A stretch of DNA of 64,000 bases, taken from Siphonodentalium dalli. Lineage: Eukaryota; Mollusca; Scaphopoda; Gadilida; Siphonodentaliidae. The stretch is from the NCBI GenBank assembly GCA_032622095.1, contig CP136069.1, forward strand, positions 188,347,122-188,411,121. The letters are read 5' to 3'. The position numbers were made by a program, and so were the translations under genes. Of this stretch, positions 39,786 to 51,969 are shown piece by piece (position 1 is the stretch's first letter; each line of letters opens with the position of its first letter). Below the pieces are notes generated by a model. That model had not been told where the DNA came from, ran no database searches, and saw only the letters and a list, made by a program, of their open reading frames with translations.

Positions 39786-42700
39786 ATGGAGAGGCTTCCT
39801 GACCCCTTTGTTCGGCTAGGACGGTTACCGGCAAGATATCTTGAATCAACCTCGGCAGATGATGTTCCTGTCGATAAGCGCAGAGAAAACTCACCAAAAC
39901 GCACCAAAGAAATAGTTTGGTCTAAAAAGTCCCAGCACTTACCGTTACCGGTAATACTTGCCGAGAAACATTCGGAATTTCAATTGGATCACGATTACTG
40001 TATCTGGGAAACGAGCACAGTTTTACAAATAATTGACACATTGTATGGTACTGAACACTGCCCTCAAGAGCCACCTATGTTGGATGCCGATATGAAATCA
40101 AGGATGGTTGCTCTTGCAAGACTGATGCAATTTCTTAATGTCAACCCCAATTCGGATGAAGCTCAAATATTTATATGTGGCGTCTGTCACCAAAAAGGTG
40201 CCTCAGCAATGGACTTAATTTTTCACTTTTGGGACAAGAGAGGCAGCTGCACTCAGTGGTCAGATAATCACATAAAAATTATGTACTGTAGCCACTGCGA
40301 CGTATTTCTTGCCATTTCCAACGTGGATACGAGCATCACGAATTCCCCAGACATTTTGCGAACGCACTTTAATAAACACACATTAAATCCTAATGCGACA
40401 AACGACTGCGTTATGTTCGACATTAACGGGCCGTCTATTATTCCGTTTGAAACAACAAGGACCCACGACAACCACTTGATTATCGACGCTAGCGTATACC
40501 ATGGCGACTGGCCGGTTGTTGTATTTTCGAATCAAACAATAAACTCATCAGTCTGGAAGAATATATTCCACAATCTGATTTCTTGTGAGAGATGCCAGAT
40601 CTGTGATATCAACGCGGACGCGCACGAGACGAGCTTGTTCATCATCCACCGACTAATGTATTTCATCTCATGTATGAACCTGAACATTGTACGAGGGGTC
40701 GGTATCGCTGAATTGGTCAATGAATGCATAGGCCCAGCAGGAAAGCCCAGAAATAACAGGTTCATAATAGTGCCTGTAAATTCTAAGGTACCCATAATTG
40801 AGTATTGCAGTACTATAACCGACGACACAGTGCTGCCTTCCAAATGTGTCAATGTTAATGTGGGAAGACCATCGATGAATGTACTCTTATGTCCCGTGTT
40901 TGCGGTTGATTTGTTGACGACTGCTGCGTGGGTGTTCTGTCGTGTGTGTCGTCATGGTTTTCCGAGTGTCAGTGCTTGGGGTCTCCATTTGAAATGCCAT
41001 ATACAGTTACTTCCATTTATTCAGTTCACAACAGATGATCAGCGGATGTTAATTTCTGAACTGCGGGTGACATCTGCGCCTATTTGGGAGATTATTGAGA
41101 AGTTTTTCGTAAGTTATAGCGTAGCCACGTTAAATTTTGCGACTCATCTTATTAACATGCATAAGTTTCTTAACATGCTGTTTTCGCAAGAGTCTAAAAT
41201 GCACATTTTCAAACTTCATTGTGCGTCGACATGTACTAACGTCAGTGAACAAACGGACATACCATATACTGCTTTGTTGGATGAACTTCCGAACGGAATG
41301 TATTCACGTTTAGGTGAAGGATCTACGAATAACGTGGCGATCTCAATGCTATCGGACATCGTGAAACACTTAGAACCAACACGTCAACCCCCTCATAACC
41401 ATGGTCAGAAGGGACACTGCACCTGTGGCAAAGTCTGTGTTAGAGGATATTCTTATTCAGAAGATGTGACTACTGACGAGCCCCTTCCCATTAGTTCCAA
41501 CGTCAGAGAAAATCTTCAGAACAAACTTCTTCAACCAGAGCCAGAAGACGTAGAAATCCCTTCACAAGTTGAAGTAAATTTAGTGGAAACATTTCACGTG
41601 GTTGACTGGTATTACGGCTTTGACTATCAGAATGTCGTCTTTTTGTCAAAGCTGTTTCTATTTGGGGAATTGCTGGTTAAAGTTTATCAGGTATCACCTG
41701 GATCGATTGTGGACATGTTTAAGTGTGGCATGTGTCCAGACGAAACACGCATGTATTTGAATTACATCACTCATATTTGGGAAAACAAGGATAGCCATAT
41801 CCCGAATTTGACTGACCATAAATTACATTTGTTTTACTGCGCTAAGTGTGCAGTCTTCCTTCCATATTCAGGCAACGGTTTTGATGTTAAGCGAACGTTT
41901 CCAGAGGAGATCAGACAACACATTGGCAAGCATGTTTCGATGGATCGGGCACTCATAGACTTACATATAGTTGCATTTAGCATAACTTGTTTTTCGTATT
42001 CGTGCACAGTGCTACGCGTTTTAATGAATATCCGTGAAGATTCGGGTATTGATTTGAGTACGGCTTTGAGGACCTTGGCTGAAAAGACTTCGATTAACAT
42101 GGCTTGTAAGAACTCTTTCTACGAACACATATTTCGCGACGTTTCTACAAACTTGCTAGACAGTCCATGTTGTGAGGTTTGCGGCCATGTCCATGAAGCT
42201 GATTCAGCAATTCTTATCCGACACAAACTCGAATTCATTTTCAGAACAATGAAAATCGGTTGTTCGCTAAAACTTCCAGATGAGGAATGGCTCAAGGGAA
42301 TCCTTTCTCTGAAAGCAAAGACACTGGTGGTGTCGACACATATGTCAGCTCCATTGAAGTATTTTGGTGAAGATATTATAACGAAGAAGAACTCCAAAAT
42401 GCCACTGATAATCTTGAATCATTTTAAGTCTGCGTATCCCTCCGATATCGCTCTGTTGACAAGACCGTTGTTCGCCTTTAGCCTTGTCACAGGATCGGTA
42501 TGTGTGTTCTGTGGTGTGTGCTGTGGTTGCTTTCTCAGCATAAGTGCTTGGGGTCTTCATTTGAAATCACACATTCTGCGCTTCCCCCAGCTAACTCAGC
42601 TTACATACATTGCAATGGAGCAAATTGTTAAGCGTAAAATCAAACTTCGAAGACCAGTTTGGGATATTCTTGAACATATAATTGAGGGATACCGTGATAT

Positions 42701-43871
42701 CAGACCAAGTGTGTTATCAACAAACTTCGCTTCTAGCTGGATCCTGATCCACAAACTTTTAAACATGCTGTTTTCGCCGAGAACTTTAGAACAAATATAT
42801 GTTCGAAAATCTTGTAAGTCTTTCTTTATATTCTCAGGACATACATGTCGTATCGAAACGCCGTTAAACCAACCACAGACACGTTGTTCCAGAGATTACG
42901 CCTCACTACATACACCTGCACCTGTTATGATGATTGGCGACAAAGCGACGCCACTTAGCTCGGAGAATCAAGAGATATTGCATACCGAGAGTGCAAATAA
43001 TGTAACAAACGCGGAAGTTAAAGATCTTCCAGGAAGTAGTATCATTAATAGATTGTTTAAAGACCAAGCTCACAGAGAAGATGAATCAGAAAACGAACTA
43101 ACAGATACTGGCGCCAACCAAGAATATTTCATGTCAGAAATTATCCCCCTTGACAACGAATTTGACGCGGAGATGTACAAGGACTCCAAGGGCGAGAATC
43201 GATACAAACAGTTACCTACAATTTTGAAGAGTGATCCAGGTTGTTCCAAAGATTACGCCTTACTACATATACCTGTACCTGTTATGTTGCATACCGAGAG
43301 TGCAATTAAAGCAACACAAACGGATTTTAAAGATCTTCCAGGAAGTGGTGACATTAATCGAGTGTTTGAAGACCAAGCTCCCAGAGAAGAAGAATCAGAA
43401 AACGATACTGGCTCCAATCAAGAATACATCAAGCCAGAAATTATCCCCCTTGACAATGAATTTGACGCGGAGATGTGCACTACTCATGGCGTCGATCGTG
43501 ATAGTTATTTGCCGTGTAAGGACGAGAATCGATACAATCAGTCACCTACATGTATAATTTTGAAGAGTGATCCAGATCTATGGTTGAGAAGAACAAATAC
43601 AACTGCTCCCCCAGGTGGTGACATGGAGCTTGCTTGTCAAGTCGATCCGGATGTGAACTGTTTTTCTTCAGAGAAGAGCAATATAAATACGGAACTGTTC
43701 CTACGTAGTAAATTGATTGTTAATTCAGAGGAAGATGTCGATGCGCGACATTTTTTATGCAAATTGGAGACAAAGTTACCTGTAGGCGCTACGGAAGTGT
43801 TCGGTAATGAAGTACTAGTACCGCAGTTAGTCATTGATAACGCTGAGGAAATAAAAATAGAGATCGACTAG
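39786..43871 (+). CDS. large unrecognised zinc-site protein, paralogue 2
   Basis: A 1361-codon uninterrupted frame starts at an ATG with A at -3 and G at +4. Two zinc modules match paralogue 1 in order and spacing, each ending in the S-x-S-A-W-G-L-H-L-K-x-H finger (first one near residues 385-405). The identity to paralogue 1 is high throughout the modules. The length difference lies in the acidic tail, where a unit of about 115 residues is present twice. The C-terminus again ends I-K-I-E-I-D. Conserved open frames in both copies, despite many silent and non-coding differences, argue that both are functional. No family was recognised. Nuclear regulatory function is a guess from zinc fingers and SUMO-like motifs. 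Confidence 0.85.
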   Translation: MERLPDPFVRLGRLPARYLESTSADDVPVDKRRENSPKRTKEIVWSKKSQHLPLPVILAEKHSEFQLDHDYCIWETSTVLQIIDTLYGTEHCPQEPPMLDADMKSRMVALARLMQFLNVNPNSDEAQIFICGVCHQKGASAMDLIFHFWDKRGSCTQWSDNHIKIMYCSHCDVFLAISNVDTSITNSPDILRTHFNKHTLNPNATNDCVMFDINGPSIIPFETTRTHDNHLIIDASVYHGDWPVVVFSNQTINSSVWKNIFHNLISCERCQICDINADAHETSLFIIHRLMYFISCMNLNIVRGVGIAELVNECIGPAGKPRNNRFIIVPVNSKVPIIEYCSTITDDTVLPSKCVNVNVGRPSMNVLLCPVFAVDLLTTAAWVFCRVCRHGFPSVSAWGLHLKCHIQLLPFIQFTTDDQRMLISELRVTSAPIWEIIEKFFVSYSVATLNFATHLINMHKFLNMLFSQESKMHIFKLHCASTCTNVSEQTDIPYTALLDELPNGMYSRLGEGSTNNVAISMLSDIVKHLEPTRQPPHNHGQKGHCTCGKVCVRGYSYSEDVTTDEPLPISSNVRENLQNKLLQPEPEDVEIPSQVEVNLVETFHVVDWYYGFDYQNVVFLSKLFLFGELLVKVYQVSPGSIVDMFKCGMCPDETRMYLNYITHIWENKDSHIPNLTDHKLHLFYCAKCAVFLPYSGNGFDVKRTFPEEIRQHIGKHVSMDRALIDLHIVAFSITCFSYSCTVLRVLMNIREDSGIDLSTALRTLAEKTSINMACKNSFYEHIFRDVSTNLLDSPCCEVCGHVHEADSAILIRHKLEFIFRTMKIGCSLKLPDEEWLKGILSLKAKTLVVSTHMSAPLKYFGEDIITKKNSKMPLIILNHFKSAYPSDIALLTRPLFAFSLVTGSVCVFCGVCCGCFLSISAWGLHLKSHILRFPQLTQLTYIAMEQIVKRKIKLRRPVWDILEHIIEGYRDIRPSVLSTNFASSWILIHKLLNMLFSPRTLEQIYVRKSCKSFFIFSGHTCRIETPLNQPQTRCSRDYASLHTPAPVMMIGDKATPLSSENQEILHTESANNVTNAEVKDLPGSSIINRLFKDQAHREDESENELTDTGANQEYFMSEIIPLDNEFDAEMYKDSKGENRYKQLPTILKSDPGCSKDYALLHIPVPVMLHTESAIKATQTDFKDLPGSGDINRVFEDQAPREEESENDTGSNQEYIKPEIIPLDNEFDAEMCTTHGVDRDSYLPCKDENRYNQSPTCIILKSDPDLWLRRTNTTAPPGGDMELACQVDPDVNCFSSEKSNINTELFLRSKLIVNSEEDVDARHFLCKLETKLPVGATEVFGNEVLVPQLVIDNAEEIKIEID
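42882..43576 (+). repeat. tandem duplication of the tail-coding segment in gene 2
   Basis: Two copies of roughly 350 bp begin GTTGTTCC[AC][AG]A near 42883 and 43240. Both run through the phrases K-D-L-P-G-S, E-I-I-P-L-D-N-E-F-D and L-K-S-D-P. Paralogue 1 has one copy. Confidence 0.85.
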
Positions 43872-44033
43872 CTATCACCGACGGATGTGAAATGTTACAT
43901 TTACTGCGATATAAATGTCATGAAATTATCCCCATAGCTCGTTTATTAAATCGGAAACTTCTATCTCAAAACTTAAGAGTTACATGCGCATAGCTGATTA
44001 TCTATTTCCATCTGCGAACACGAGTCGATACGT

Positions 44034-44210
44034 TTAAAGGTACTTAGTCCGATCAGATGGTCCCCATATCATCAGGATACAACAACAACATTTCTTCAAA
44101 ATACGCTTTAGTTATCACAATCGATTAGTTGCAACAAAATAATGCTAACCACTGTCAACTATGGTATAAAATTTCCCAAAACGTGTTATTTATCAACGAA
44201 ATATGGCCGT
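44034..44210. mobile_element. MITE family B, left half
   Basis: It begins TTTAAAGGTACTTAGTCCG and continues with GGTCCCCATATCA, matching the left ends at 14310 and 62340. The right half is missing. Confidence 0.55.
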
Positions 44211-44319
44211 ATTATCACTTGAGCTTCACGAAATTTGGCCGTATTACCACTTGATTTTAGAGTTATCCATCTTCATCCCCAATTTTGTAAAATGAACGTA
44301 CTTGGTTAAAATAACAATA

Positions 44320-44846
44320 TTAAAGGTGGATTATCTCTTTGTAAACATGTTTTATATATTTACCGGGGTATAAAATATTAGATCTGAATCGAAGACTCCT
44401 GTCCGAAATGCTTCTATCGATTAATATTAATTTTATTTCGAATATTTTCTGGACTAAAAATGTGTGGTTGTTTAGCTAACGAACAATAGTGGTTACTGTT
44501 AACAGAGACCAGAAATTTTATTGTGTAATTTTGTCACAAATAAACGTTAATTATACTCATTATCGCTTATAACTATGAAATAAAACAATACAACCAATCA
44601 ATCTGGGACATTTGACATTCGGTGCGTAGCCATAGGTACAGCCTAATTCTCTATATCGCTATATGGTATCACCCGAATGGTCTGTTCTAAAAATAGACAA
44701 ATAAACGGGCCCAATAAAATATTCGAAATAAAATCAATATTAATTGATAGAAGCCTTTCCGGACAGAGGTCTTCAGTTCATATTTATTATTTTATACCCA
44801 CGCAACTATTTCAAATTTGTTATTTAAAGAGATAATCCATCTTTAA
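44320..44846. mobile_element. TTAA-flanked MITE (family A-M), copy 5
   Basis: A complete 527-bp copy with both inverted arms. Confidence 0.85.
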
Positions 44847-45219
44847 GGTCATTAATCTCTTATCTTATATAACTTAGTGTCATATTATTATCTAGATTAT
44901 TCCATGCTTTGATGATTGCATTGTTCATGAATGTTTTCTTAATATGAAGGTTAGCCTCTGACAAGAAGTAATTACCGCTACTAAATATTGTATCATGTGT
45001 ATGTATCTGGTTAACCAAATTGAAGTCTTGTAACAAGTAAGACGGATTGGTACTTGTCCTAACTTTATATTGTATATAAGAGATTTATATTTACAGCATA
45101 TCATGCATGGCCCGGTAGGCATAACTTTAATTGAACTAAACCAATTGTAACTCCTCGAAACTAAACTGAACGAATACGAATTAGTTTATTGTAAATTATA
45201 ACCCTTTCGGGTAGAATAA

Positions 45220-45747
45220 TTAAAGGTGGATTATCTCTTTGTAAACATGTATTATATAGTTACCGGGGTATAAAATATTAGATTTGAATCGAAGACTCCT
45301 GTCCGGAAATGCTTCTATCGATTAATATTAATTTTATTTCGAATATTTTCTGGTCTAAAAAGGTGTGTTTGTTCAGCTAACGAACAATAGTGGTTACTGT
45401 TAACAGGGACCAGAAATTATATTGTGCAATTTTGTCACAAATAAACGTTAATTATACTCATTATCGCTTATATCTGTGGAACAAAACAATACAAACAACC
45501 AATCTGTGACATTTGACATTCGATGCGTAGCCGTAGGAACAGCACAGTGCTCTATATCGCAATACGGTCTCATCCGAATGGTCTGTTCTAAAAATAGTAA
45601 CATAAATGGGCCCGATTTAATATTCGAAATAAAATCAATATTAATTGATAGAAGCTTTTCCGGACATAGGTCTTCAGTTCATATCTATTATTTTATACCC
45701 ACGCAACTATATAAAATTTGTTATTTAAAGAGATAATCCATCTTTAA
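45220..45747. mobile_element. TTAA-flanked MITE (family A-M), copy 6
   Basis: A complete copy inserted in a family A repeat at TTAA. The 31.4-kb family A copy shows the empty site. It is near-identical to copy 3. Confidence 0.9.
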
Positions 45748-45778
45748 TAGCAAAAGTAAACATAATTAAAATAAGAAG

Positions 45779-47224
45779 ATGGTTGTGTATCTTACATCTT
45801 ACATCTTCTGTGTTTTTACGGCCAGCATTGACCAACCCCAGAACGTGGTCTGAGTATATTCCTAACTATATATATAGGCTATCTGTAAATGACTATTTAG
45901 ATATGTCGTACATGACCAGGATCCATCCGGAGTTTTCATGCATTAATTACATGTATATATACAGTTGTAGATTCACTTTGCTATACCCCCAGTAAAATCA
46001 CTCGCTGCATGTGTAATCTATGGCAGAGTATGGCAGCATAAAGTTGGAGTCCATTTACATTGGTTACCTCTTCGTTACTTTCGTCATTTCTTGTGTTGGA
46101 TATGTCCAGTATTCTTGATATTTTCTCTTCTTCATTTAGGTCTTTAAACTGTTTTTTAAATATATTGTTGTATTCAGTTGCAAATTGTAGAAGGAATTCT
46201 CTTCTTATATGATTGAATGCTGAGCATCTAAGGATGAAATGGGACGTTGTTTCCTCTTCTATTTTGCATAGCTTGCAGATACCATCAGATGTCTTGTCAT
46301 ATTTCTTCTTTAAGGTTTCAAGTCTGTATGTTCCAGTGACTAGTCTAAGGATTGTGTTGAGACGTGGGATAGCTCTCACGGGATTCCCAATGATGTTAAG
46401 AACTGGATGATGACGTCCGGATTTATATGCCTCGATGTTTAATAATCTGAGTGAAGGATATAATCTGGCACTGCATGTTGCTCGTTCAATCCAATATGTA
46501 TTAATTGCAGTTTTCACTTCTGTCTTCCATTGGTCTTTATTATATGGATTGTCTAGTAGATCGGTGGGTGATGGAAGTTTGTATTTGAATAATACTTGTC
46601 TGACGGCCGCAAACCAGCTATGACTGGATGAGTCTTTCAATAATAATTGTCGTGCAGCTAGTCTTCTTTCGATACTGTTTGAGGGTAGTCGACATATGTT
46701 GTTGAAGAATATAAGTGCTTTGGTATCGATGGTTGCTTCAACGGGTAGTACTCCTGTCAAAATATGTACAGCTGGATCCGGTGTTCTTATTGGAATTGCC
46801 AGAATCTGTTTCAGCAATTTCTTCTGAAAAATTTCTAATTGTTGAAGATGGTGACGATTTGGTAATATGATCTCACATCCATACAGAAGAATTGGTAGAA
46901 TGTAAATATTGTATAGGTGGATACATGTTTGAGGATCCAATCCATTGTGTCCGTGAAACCCTGCAGGCATTAAGCTATAAGCAGATCTTCTGGCTTTCTT
47001 TATGTTGTTTGAGATAGATTCTCCCATTGTTTTCTCAATTGATGGTGCACGAATAATACCAAGATGGGTAGTTTTCTCTACAGCTGGCATTTCTGATGTA
47101 TTTATGTTCCATCTGCGTTGTTCGTTGACAGGATTACGGATGTTGGTTGGTTTCACAGTGATGGTGACACTTTTTTGAGGTTGGAGGAGATATCTATGGT
47201 TCCGGCTGTATTCTACTGCAACGT
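45779..47224 (-). pseudogene. 5'-truncated LINE, C-terminal part of reverse transcriptase ORF
   Basis: The frame is open from the right junction (about 47223) to the stop at 45981. The apparent start at 47156 is only an internal valine. The text contains Y-I-L-P-I-L-L-Y-G-C-E, the phrase T-G-V-L-P-V-E-A-T-I, and near the end a C-x2-C-x9-H-x4-C zinc site. This is the usual C-terminal architecture of animal CR1/Jockey-group LINEs. The catalytic F-A-D-D region is missing. The 3' untranslated part extends left to about 45779, where family A resumes. Confidence 0.85.
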
Positions 47225-47408
47225 AATGAACGGAATGGCCAACGCGTTGTCATGCGCCCCATTCTCAAGAACCGATTTAATATTTTGATAATTTAGAGAG
47301 TGTCGACAACTTTTTGAATTGATATTGTTTCTATTTTGTTCATTATCACGAATATTGGTGTCCTTCGCTTCCGTTAGTATGAGAGGTGAAACTTATACAG
47401 TAAGCTTC

Positions 47409-48165
47409 GCGTAGAAACTAGTGACAAATATCATAAGTACCTAAAAACACATTTCATTAATAAATACACCCCAAATATCAAATAACAATCCAGTGTGTAT
47501 GTATTCTCTCCAATATTATATATACTAAGGCAATATCAGCCAGCAGTCCCTTACGGCAGAGACTGCCCAGAAGAGGGGGCAGAAATTAATGAACTTCTCT
47601 TTATTCTCATAGTATAATTCTCCCTCTCCTGGTCAGCTCTCCCGGTGAGGAACAGGCCAACCAAATTTATGCCACATTTCCTCCATGTGTCACTATTTGT
47701 CACTCATCTGAACAAGTGCAAAATTAATCAACTTGTCTATAACCTTAACCAATTTCTCAACCAAATCAAGCAGTATTCACACCCATATTGCATTGATCAC
47801 CTTAAATACTGGTATTCCCCACATTCTTGAAAATTGCAAGACGATCGCGCAGGTCTCAGCATAAAGACATCAAAATAATCATATTGGCTACCAAATAAAG
47901 CATAACAACTAAAAAAATGACTATAATCGCCATCTCATATCCCCCCACCCCATGCCCTCACCCCTTCTTGCCCATCTCTATACGATAATACACACATTGT
48001 AAATACGCACCCGCACTATATACACCCAATATACGTACACATAACACTATCATTATACAAGCATAAGGGCCCTGCCCTTGCAAGTTAAACTTTTTGTGGG
48101 GTCCTGTTGTTATATATATATATTATAATTATATTGAATACGAAATAAATCTTCTTGAATCTTGA
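47409..48165 (+). pseudogene. 3' end of a second LINE, plus strand
   Basis: The insert begins in frame with a short LINE-like C-terminus (R-V-E-T-S-D-K-Y-H-K-Y-L-K-T-H-F) that stops near 47485. A 3' untranslated region follows, ending in TTGAATCTTGAAT tandem units. Family A flanks it on both sides, so its limits are firm even though the family is not identified. Confidence 0.55.
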
Positions 48166-48420
48166 ATTCACAATGTTCTCATTCTCGATGGTAAATATCA
48201 CGAATTTCACTATTATAACGGTACATGCATAGTGGTATTCCACTTGAATTTCACTATTATAGTGGTATCCCACTATTATAGTGGTATATGACCATTACCG
48301 TTTTGTGAATTTGATAAAAGAGTCATAATCCAAAATCATATTTCACCACATTATTCAAAATCAGTGTCGCACTAATTCGGTATTGTACATACAGTGTATG
48401 TTGTCCAGGAGAATGATTAA

Positions 48421-49384
48421 TAATCATGATGCCAAATTGACATAAATGATAAATTTAATAAATCCTTATTGCGTTTAAGCGCAATTAATATCTCACTCAT
48501 GAGATCATCCCTCTGCAAATAGTAGAATTATCCTATATTTGCTCCATCCATTGTACCACATGGACTACACCATTTGAATCATGGGGATAGCACTTAGGTT
48601 ATCTGATCGGTTGACTGACCGTGCAATCATTACGCCATTGCACTCGTCCGATATACTGACAACAATAACTCACGCAAGTGGGTTTTGTGTTCATATTCCT
48701 AGCCAAGCGTGAAATATTAATATAGTGTCAAGTGCGTCCATATGCTTGCGACATACAGTATGGCACGAGCCTGTCAATCCGTTAATGGTACTCTGTTCAT
48801 TGGGGGGCTAGTTCTTAATTTCACAATGAGTTGGGATTTTAAGTCGGCATTCCGGAAGGGACGCCCATATGATTGCATCCTCATTCATCCTGAGTCGTTA
48901 TTTGGTGGGAGCATCTAGATTCAGATTACGGATTACACTCCGTATAATTTGGTTCGGTAAACTAACAGACCAGAATCGATAAACGAACAGACTGTGATCG
49001 TTATTTCACCGTAATTCAGATTCCGTAATCGGCATCAGAACAAACCGAGATTTCCCCATCTCGGAGTTTAACAACACATTAAAACATAAGACTTAGTCTC
49101 TTAATTGGGTAAAAAGTTTTGCAGAATATAAACGATACATATCAAAGAATTTTAAATATATAAAGGAGACATACAAGGGTATGTCCATTTTACATGGCTT
49201 TTATGTTATTTTTACCAGAGTATATCATTGTAAACCTGACCTTACCAGACCAGACTCTTGTAAACCATGGTTTGCCGGGCTTTTACCAGAGTGTTATAAG
49301 GGGAGAACTGCCGTGTTAGCGGCGTTGAACTCCCATTATTGCGTGATCCTCTCCACGCCTACCGTGGCCACAATTTCAATAGTC
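48421..49384. other. intergenic, no gene recognised
   Basis: No coding signal was found. The inverted pair GATTACGGATTACACTCCG-like / CGGTAATTCAGATTCCGTAATC lies around 48920-49030. Confidence 0.4.
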
Positions 49385-50810
49385 TTAAAGATGGTCTATC
49401 CTTTCTATTAAACATGTGTTATATACCTTAGTTACCGGGGTATAAATTATTAGATATGAATCGAAGACCCTGTCCAGAAATGCTTCTATCGATTAATATT
49501 GATAATATTTCGAATATTTTGGTGTTCTTAGCTAACGAACAATAGTGGTTACTGTTAACAGACACCAGAAATTTTATTTTGAATATAAATTTGTCTCAAA
49601 TAAACGTTAATTAGACTCATTATCGCTTATGACTATGTAATGAAACAATACAATCATCTGGGACAGTTCACGCATATTGGGAGCGTAGCTATGGGGACAC
49701 CTTATTAATCTATATCGCTATATGGTATCGCCTGAATGATCTGTTCTAAAAATAGAACAACAAAGTGTCCCATTTAAAGACATATTATGTACTGTATTAT
49801 GGACTTGTTTGGGTGCGTTAAACTGTTAAGTTAGTATTCAGGCAGTATGCCAACTGGAGGAATGTAGCATTCAACTACATCGCCGAAAATCTCAATCAAA
49901 TCGACCGTACCTCTCCATAGAAAACATCATCTGAACTACCGTATACGCTCAATTGTAAATATTTACTTCTCCATTCGGGACACAACTAATATGCTACGAT
50001 GCTGGTGGTCCTGCTGAATTGCTATGATGCGGGTAGGCGAAACTGATGCCGTTGCGAAAAAGTACCGTTATTTGTTCTAAAGTTGTCATTTTCGCTGTGT
50101 TTTGCTAATCCGAGCGACTTGAGAAAAAACATTGTGTGTATGAAACATTCAAGAACATATATATTTTTTTTAAATATAATAATTCCTGCGCTGGTGATTC
50201 TAAAACGACGTGAATATCCATCTTGATTATAGTCGATTTTCAACAGCTATTACAACCAGTATTAAAACTATTTCGCAATAGATATGTTTTTGAGTGTTTG
50301 ATACGCATAATGGCTTTTCCTGGATATGTTCAGTTTATCAGAACACTGCGAAAAAGACAAATTAAAAAAATATAACTGTACTTTTTGTTAACAGCCTCAG
50401 TTTGCCCTAACAACATCATAGCAATTCAGCAGGACCCATCCGTATCATAGCACATTTGCAGGACCACTTGACCAGGGGTGATAAAGTAACTAAAACGATT
50501 TCACCATCAAGAGTCACTGAATTTAATTAATATATAACAATGGCGGTGTGTGTTGTTAGTTTGGATTTAAGATTTGTAAAAAATAACTACTTTGAGAGTT
50601 TGAGCAAGATTATCCTGCATTTATATTTTATCACCCTACTGGAGTGTTTCACATCACTTTAATCATCTCATTTTATTATAAGATATTCGAAATAAAATCA
50701 ATATTAATTTTAAAAAGCGTTTCCGGACAGGGGTCTTCAATTCATATTTATTATTTTATACCTACGAAACTATTTCAAAATTGTTATATGAAGAGATAAT
50801 CCATCTTTAA
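49385..50810. mobile_element. TTAA-flanked MITE (family A-M), copy 7, interrupted
   Basis: The left part runs to about 49775, and the right arm resumes at about 50679 with GATATTCGAAATAAAATC. The intervening 900 bp is not assigned. It contains the pair GTCCTGCTGAATTGCTATGAT (49988) and its near-complement (50418), so it may be a further inverted-repeat insertion. Confidence 0.65.
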
Positions 50811-50865
50811 TTCGTTCTAATTTGCATTAAACACCGAAAGACATGCCTCATGCAACGCCTATATG

Positions 50866-51301
50866 TGACCCGCCATATCAAATCCAGTCGTAAGTCGGGA
50901 TTTTTTTTACCCTGTGCCAATGCATTCTCTTGTATATGCGAGTCGACCATATATAAGAGAATGCATTGGCCTAACAATTTTTTACAATTTTATTAATGTT
51001 TTCTTGTATTCTTTAACAATTTTATAATTTCACCCATACAGAGCCCCAGACAAACTTGAGCAGACGACACTCTTCTATATATGTGTGGGGCTCCCTGCAG
51101 GGTAATGGATGTTTTTTTTATTTTATGTCCTAAAAATTGTAAGAAACATTTATTTAAAAAAAATGATAAAAAATTGTTAGGCCAATGCATTCTCTTATAT
51201 ATGCGAGGCGACCTATGGTCGACTCGCATATATAAGAGAATGCGGCACAGGGTTAAAAAAATCCCGACTTACGACTGGATTTGATATGGCGGGTCACATA
51301 T
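50866..51301. repeat. palindrome interrupted at its centre by a DP element
   Basis: The left arm (50866-50909) contains CCAGTCGTAAGTCGGGATTT, and the right arm from 51255 is its exact complement through GGCGGGTCACATA. Without the inserted element the arms would meet at T7A7. Confidence 0.8.
50910..51252. mobile_element. double-palindrome MITE (family DP), copy 3
   Basis: Ends CCCTGTGCC and GGCACAGGG are flanked by TTA on both sides. The left palindrome is shortened; the right one is nearly perfect. The middle holds an unrelated GC-richer piece with GTGGGGCTCC / GGAGCCCCA-type pairing around 51035-51110. Confidence 0.75.
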
Positions 51302-51442
51302 GTATACCCTTATGGCTTGACGATGTATACCCTTATGGCTTATGGATTGACATGAAACATGTTTTATTTGCATATAATAATACAACAGTGATCGGGGCAC
51401 GAGTTTTGTCAACTTATGAAGCCCCTCTCCCAATACAAACGA

Positions 51443-51969
51443 TTAAAGATGAATTATCTCTTTAAATAACAAACTTGAAATAGTTGCGTGGGTATAAAAT
51501 AATAAATATGAACTGAAGATCCCTGTCCGGAAAGGCTTCTATCAATTAATATTGATTTTATTTCGAATATTTTATTGGGCCCGTTTGTTTTTCTATTTTT
51601 AGAACAGACCATTCGGGTGATACCATATAGCGATATAGAGCATTAGGCTGTTCCTATGGCTACGAACCGAACGTAAATTGTCCTGATTGATTAGTTGTAT
51701 TGTTTTATTTCAAAGTTATAAGCGATAATGAGTATAATTAACGTTTATTTGCGACAAAATTACACAATAAAATTTCTGGTCTCTGTAAACAGTAACCACT
51801 ATTTTTCGTTTGCTAAACAACCACACCTTTTTAGACCAGAAAATATTCGTAATAAAATGAATATTAATCGATAGAAGCATTTCCGGACAGGAGTCTTCTA
51901 TTCAGATCTAATATTTTATACCCCGGTAACTATATAATACATGTTTACAAAGAGATAATCCACCTTTAA
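51443..51969. mobile_element. TTAA-flanked MITE (family A-M), copy 8
   Basis: A complete 527-bp copy in the opposite orientation to copies 5 and 6. Confidence 0.85.

Larger units (their letters stand above)
38962..44037 (+). repeat. segmental duplication, copy 2 (zinc-site gene 2)
   Basis: Counterpart of 19517-24297 in the same orientation, about 19.4 kb apart. It ends where a partial family B MITE begins at about 44034. Confidence 0.8.
45050..48420 (+). repeat. dispersed repeat family A, copy split by three insertions
   Basis: Family A pieces are at 45050-45219, 45748-45778, 47225-47408 and 48166-48420. They are separated by a MITE, a minus-strand LINE tail and a plus-strand LINE tail. Comparison with 31270-31690 gives each junction to within a few bases. 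Confidence 0.65.
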
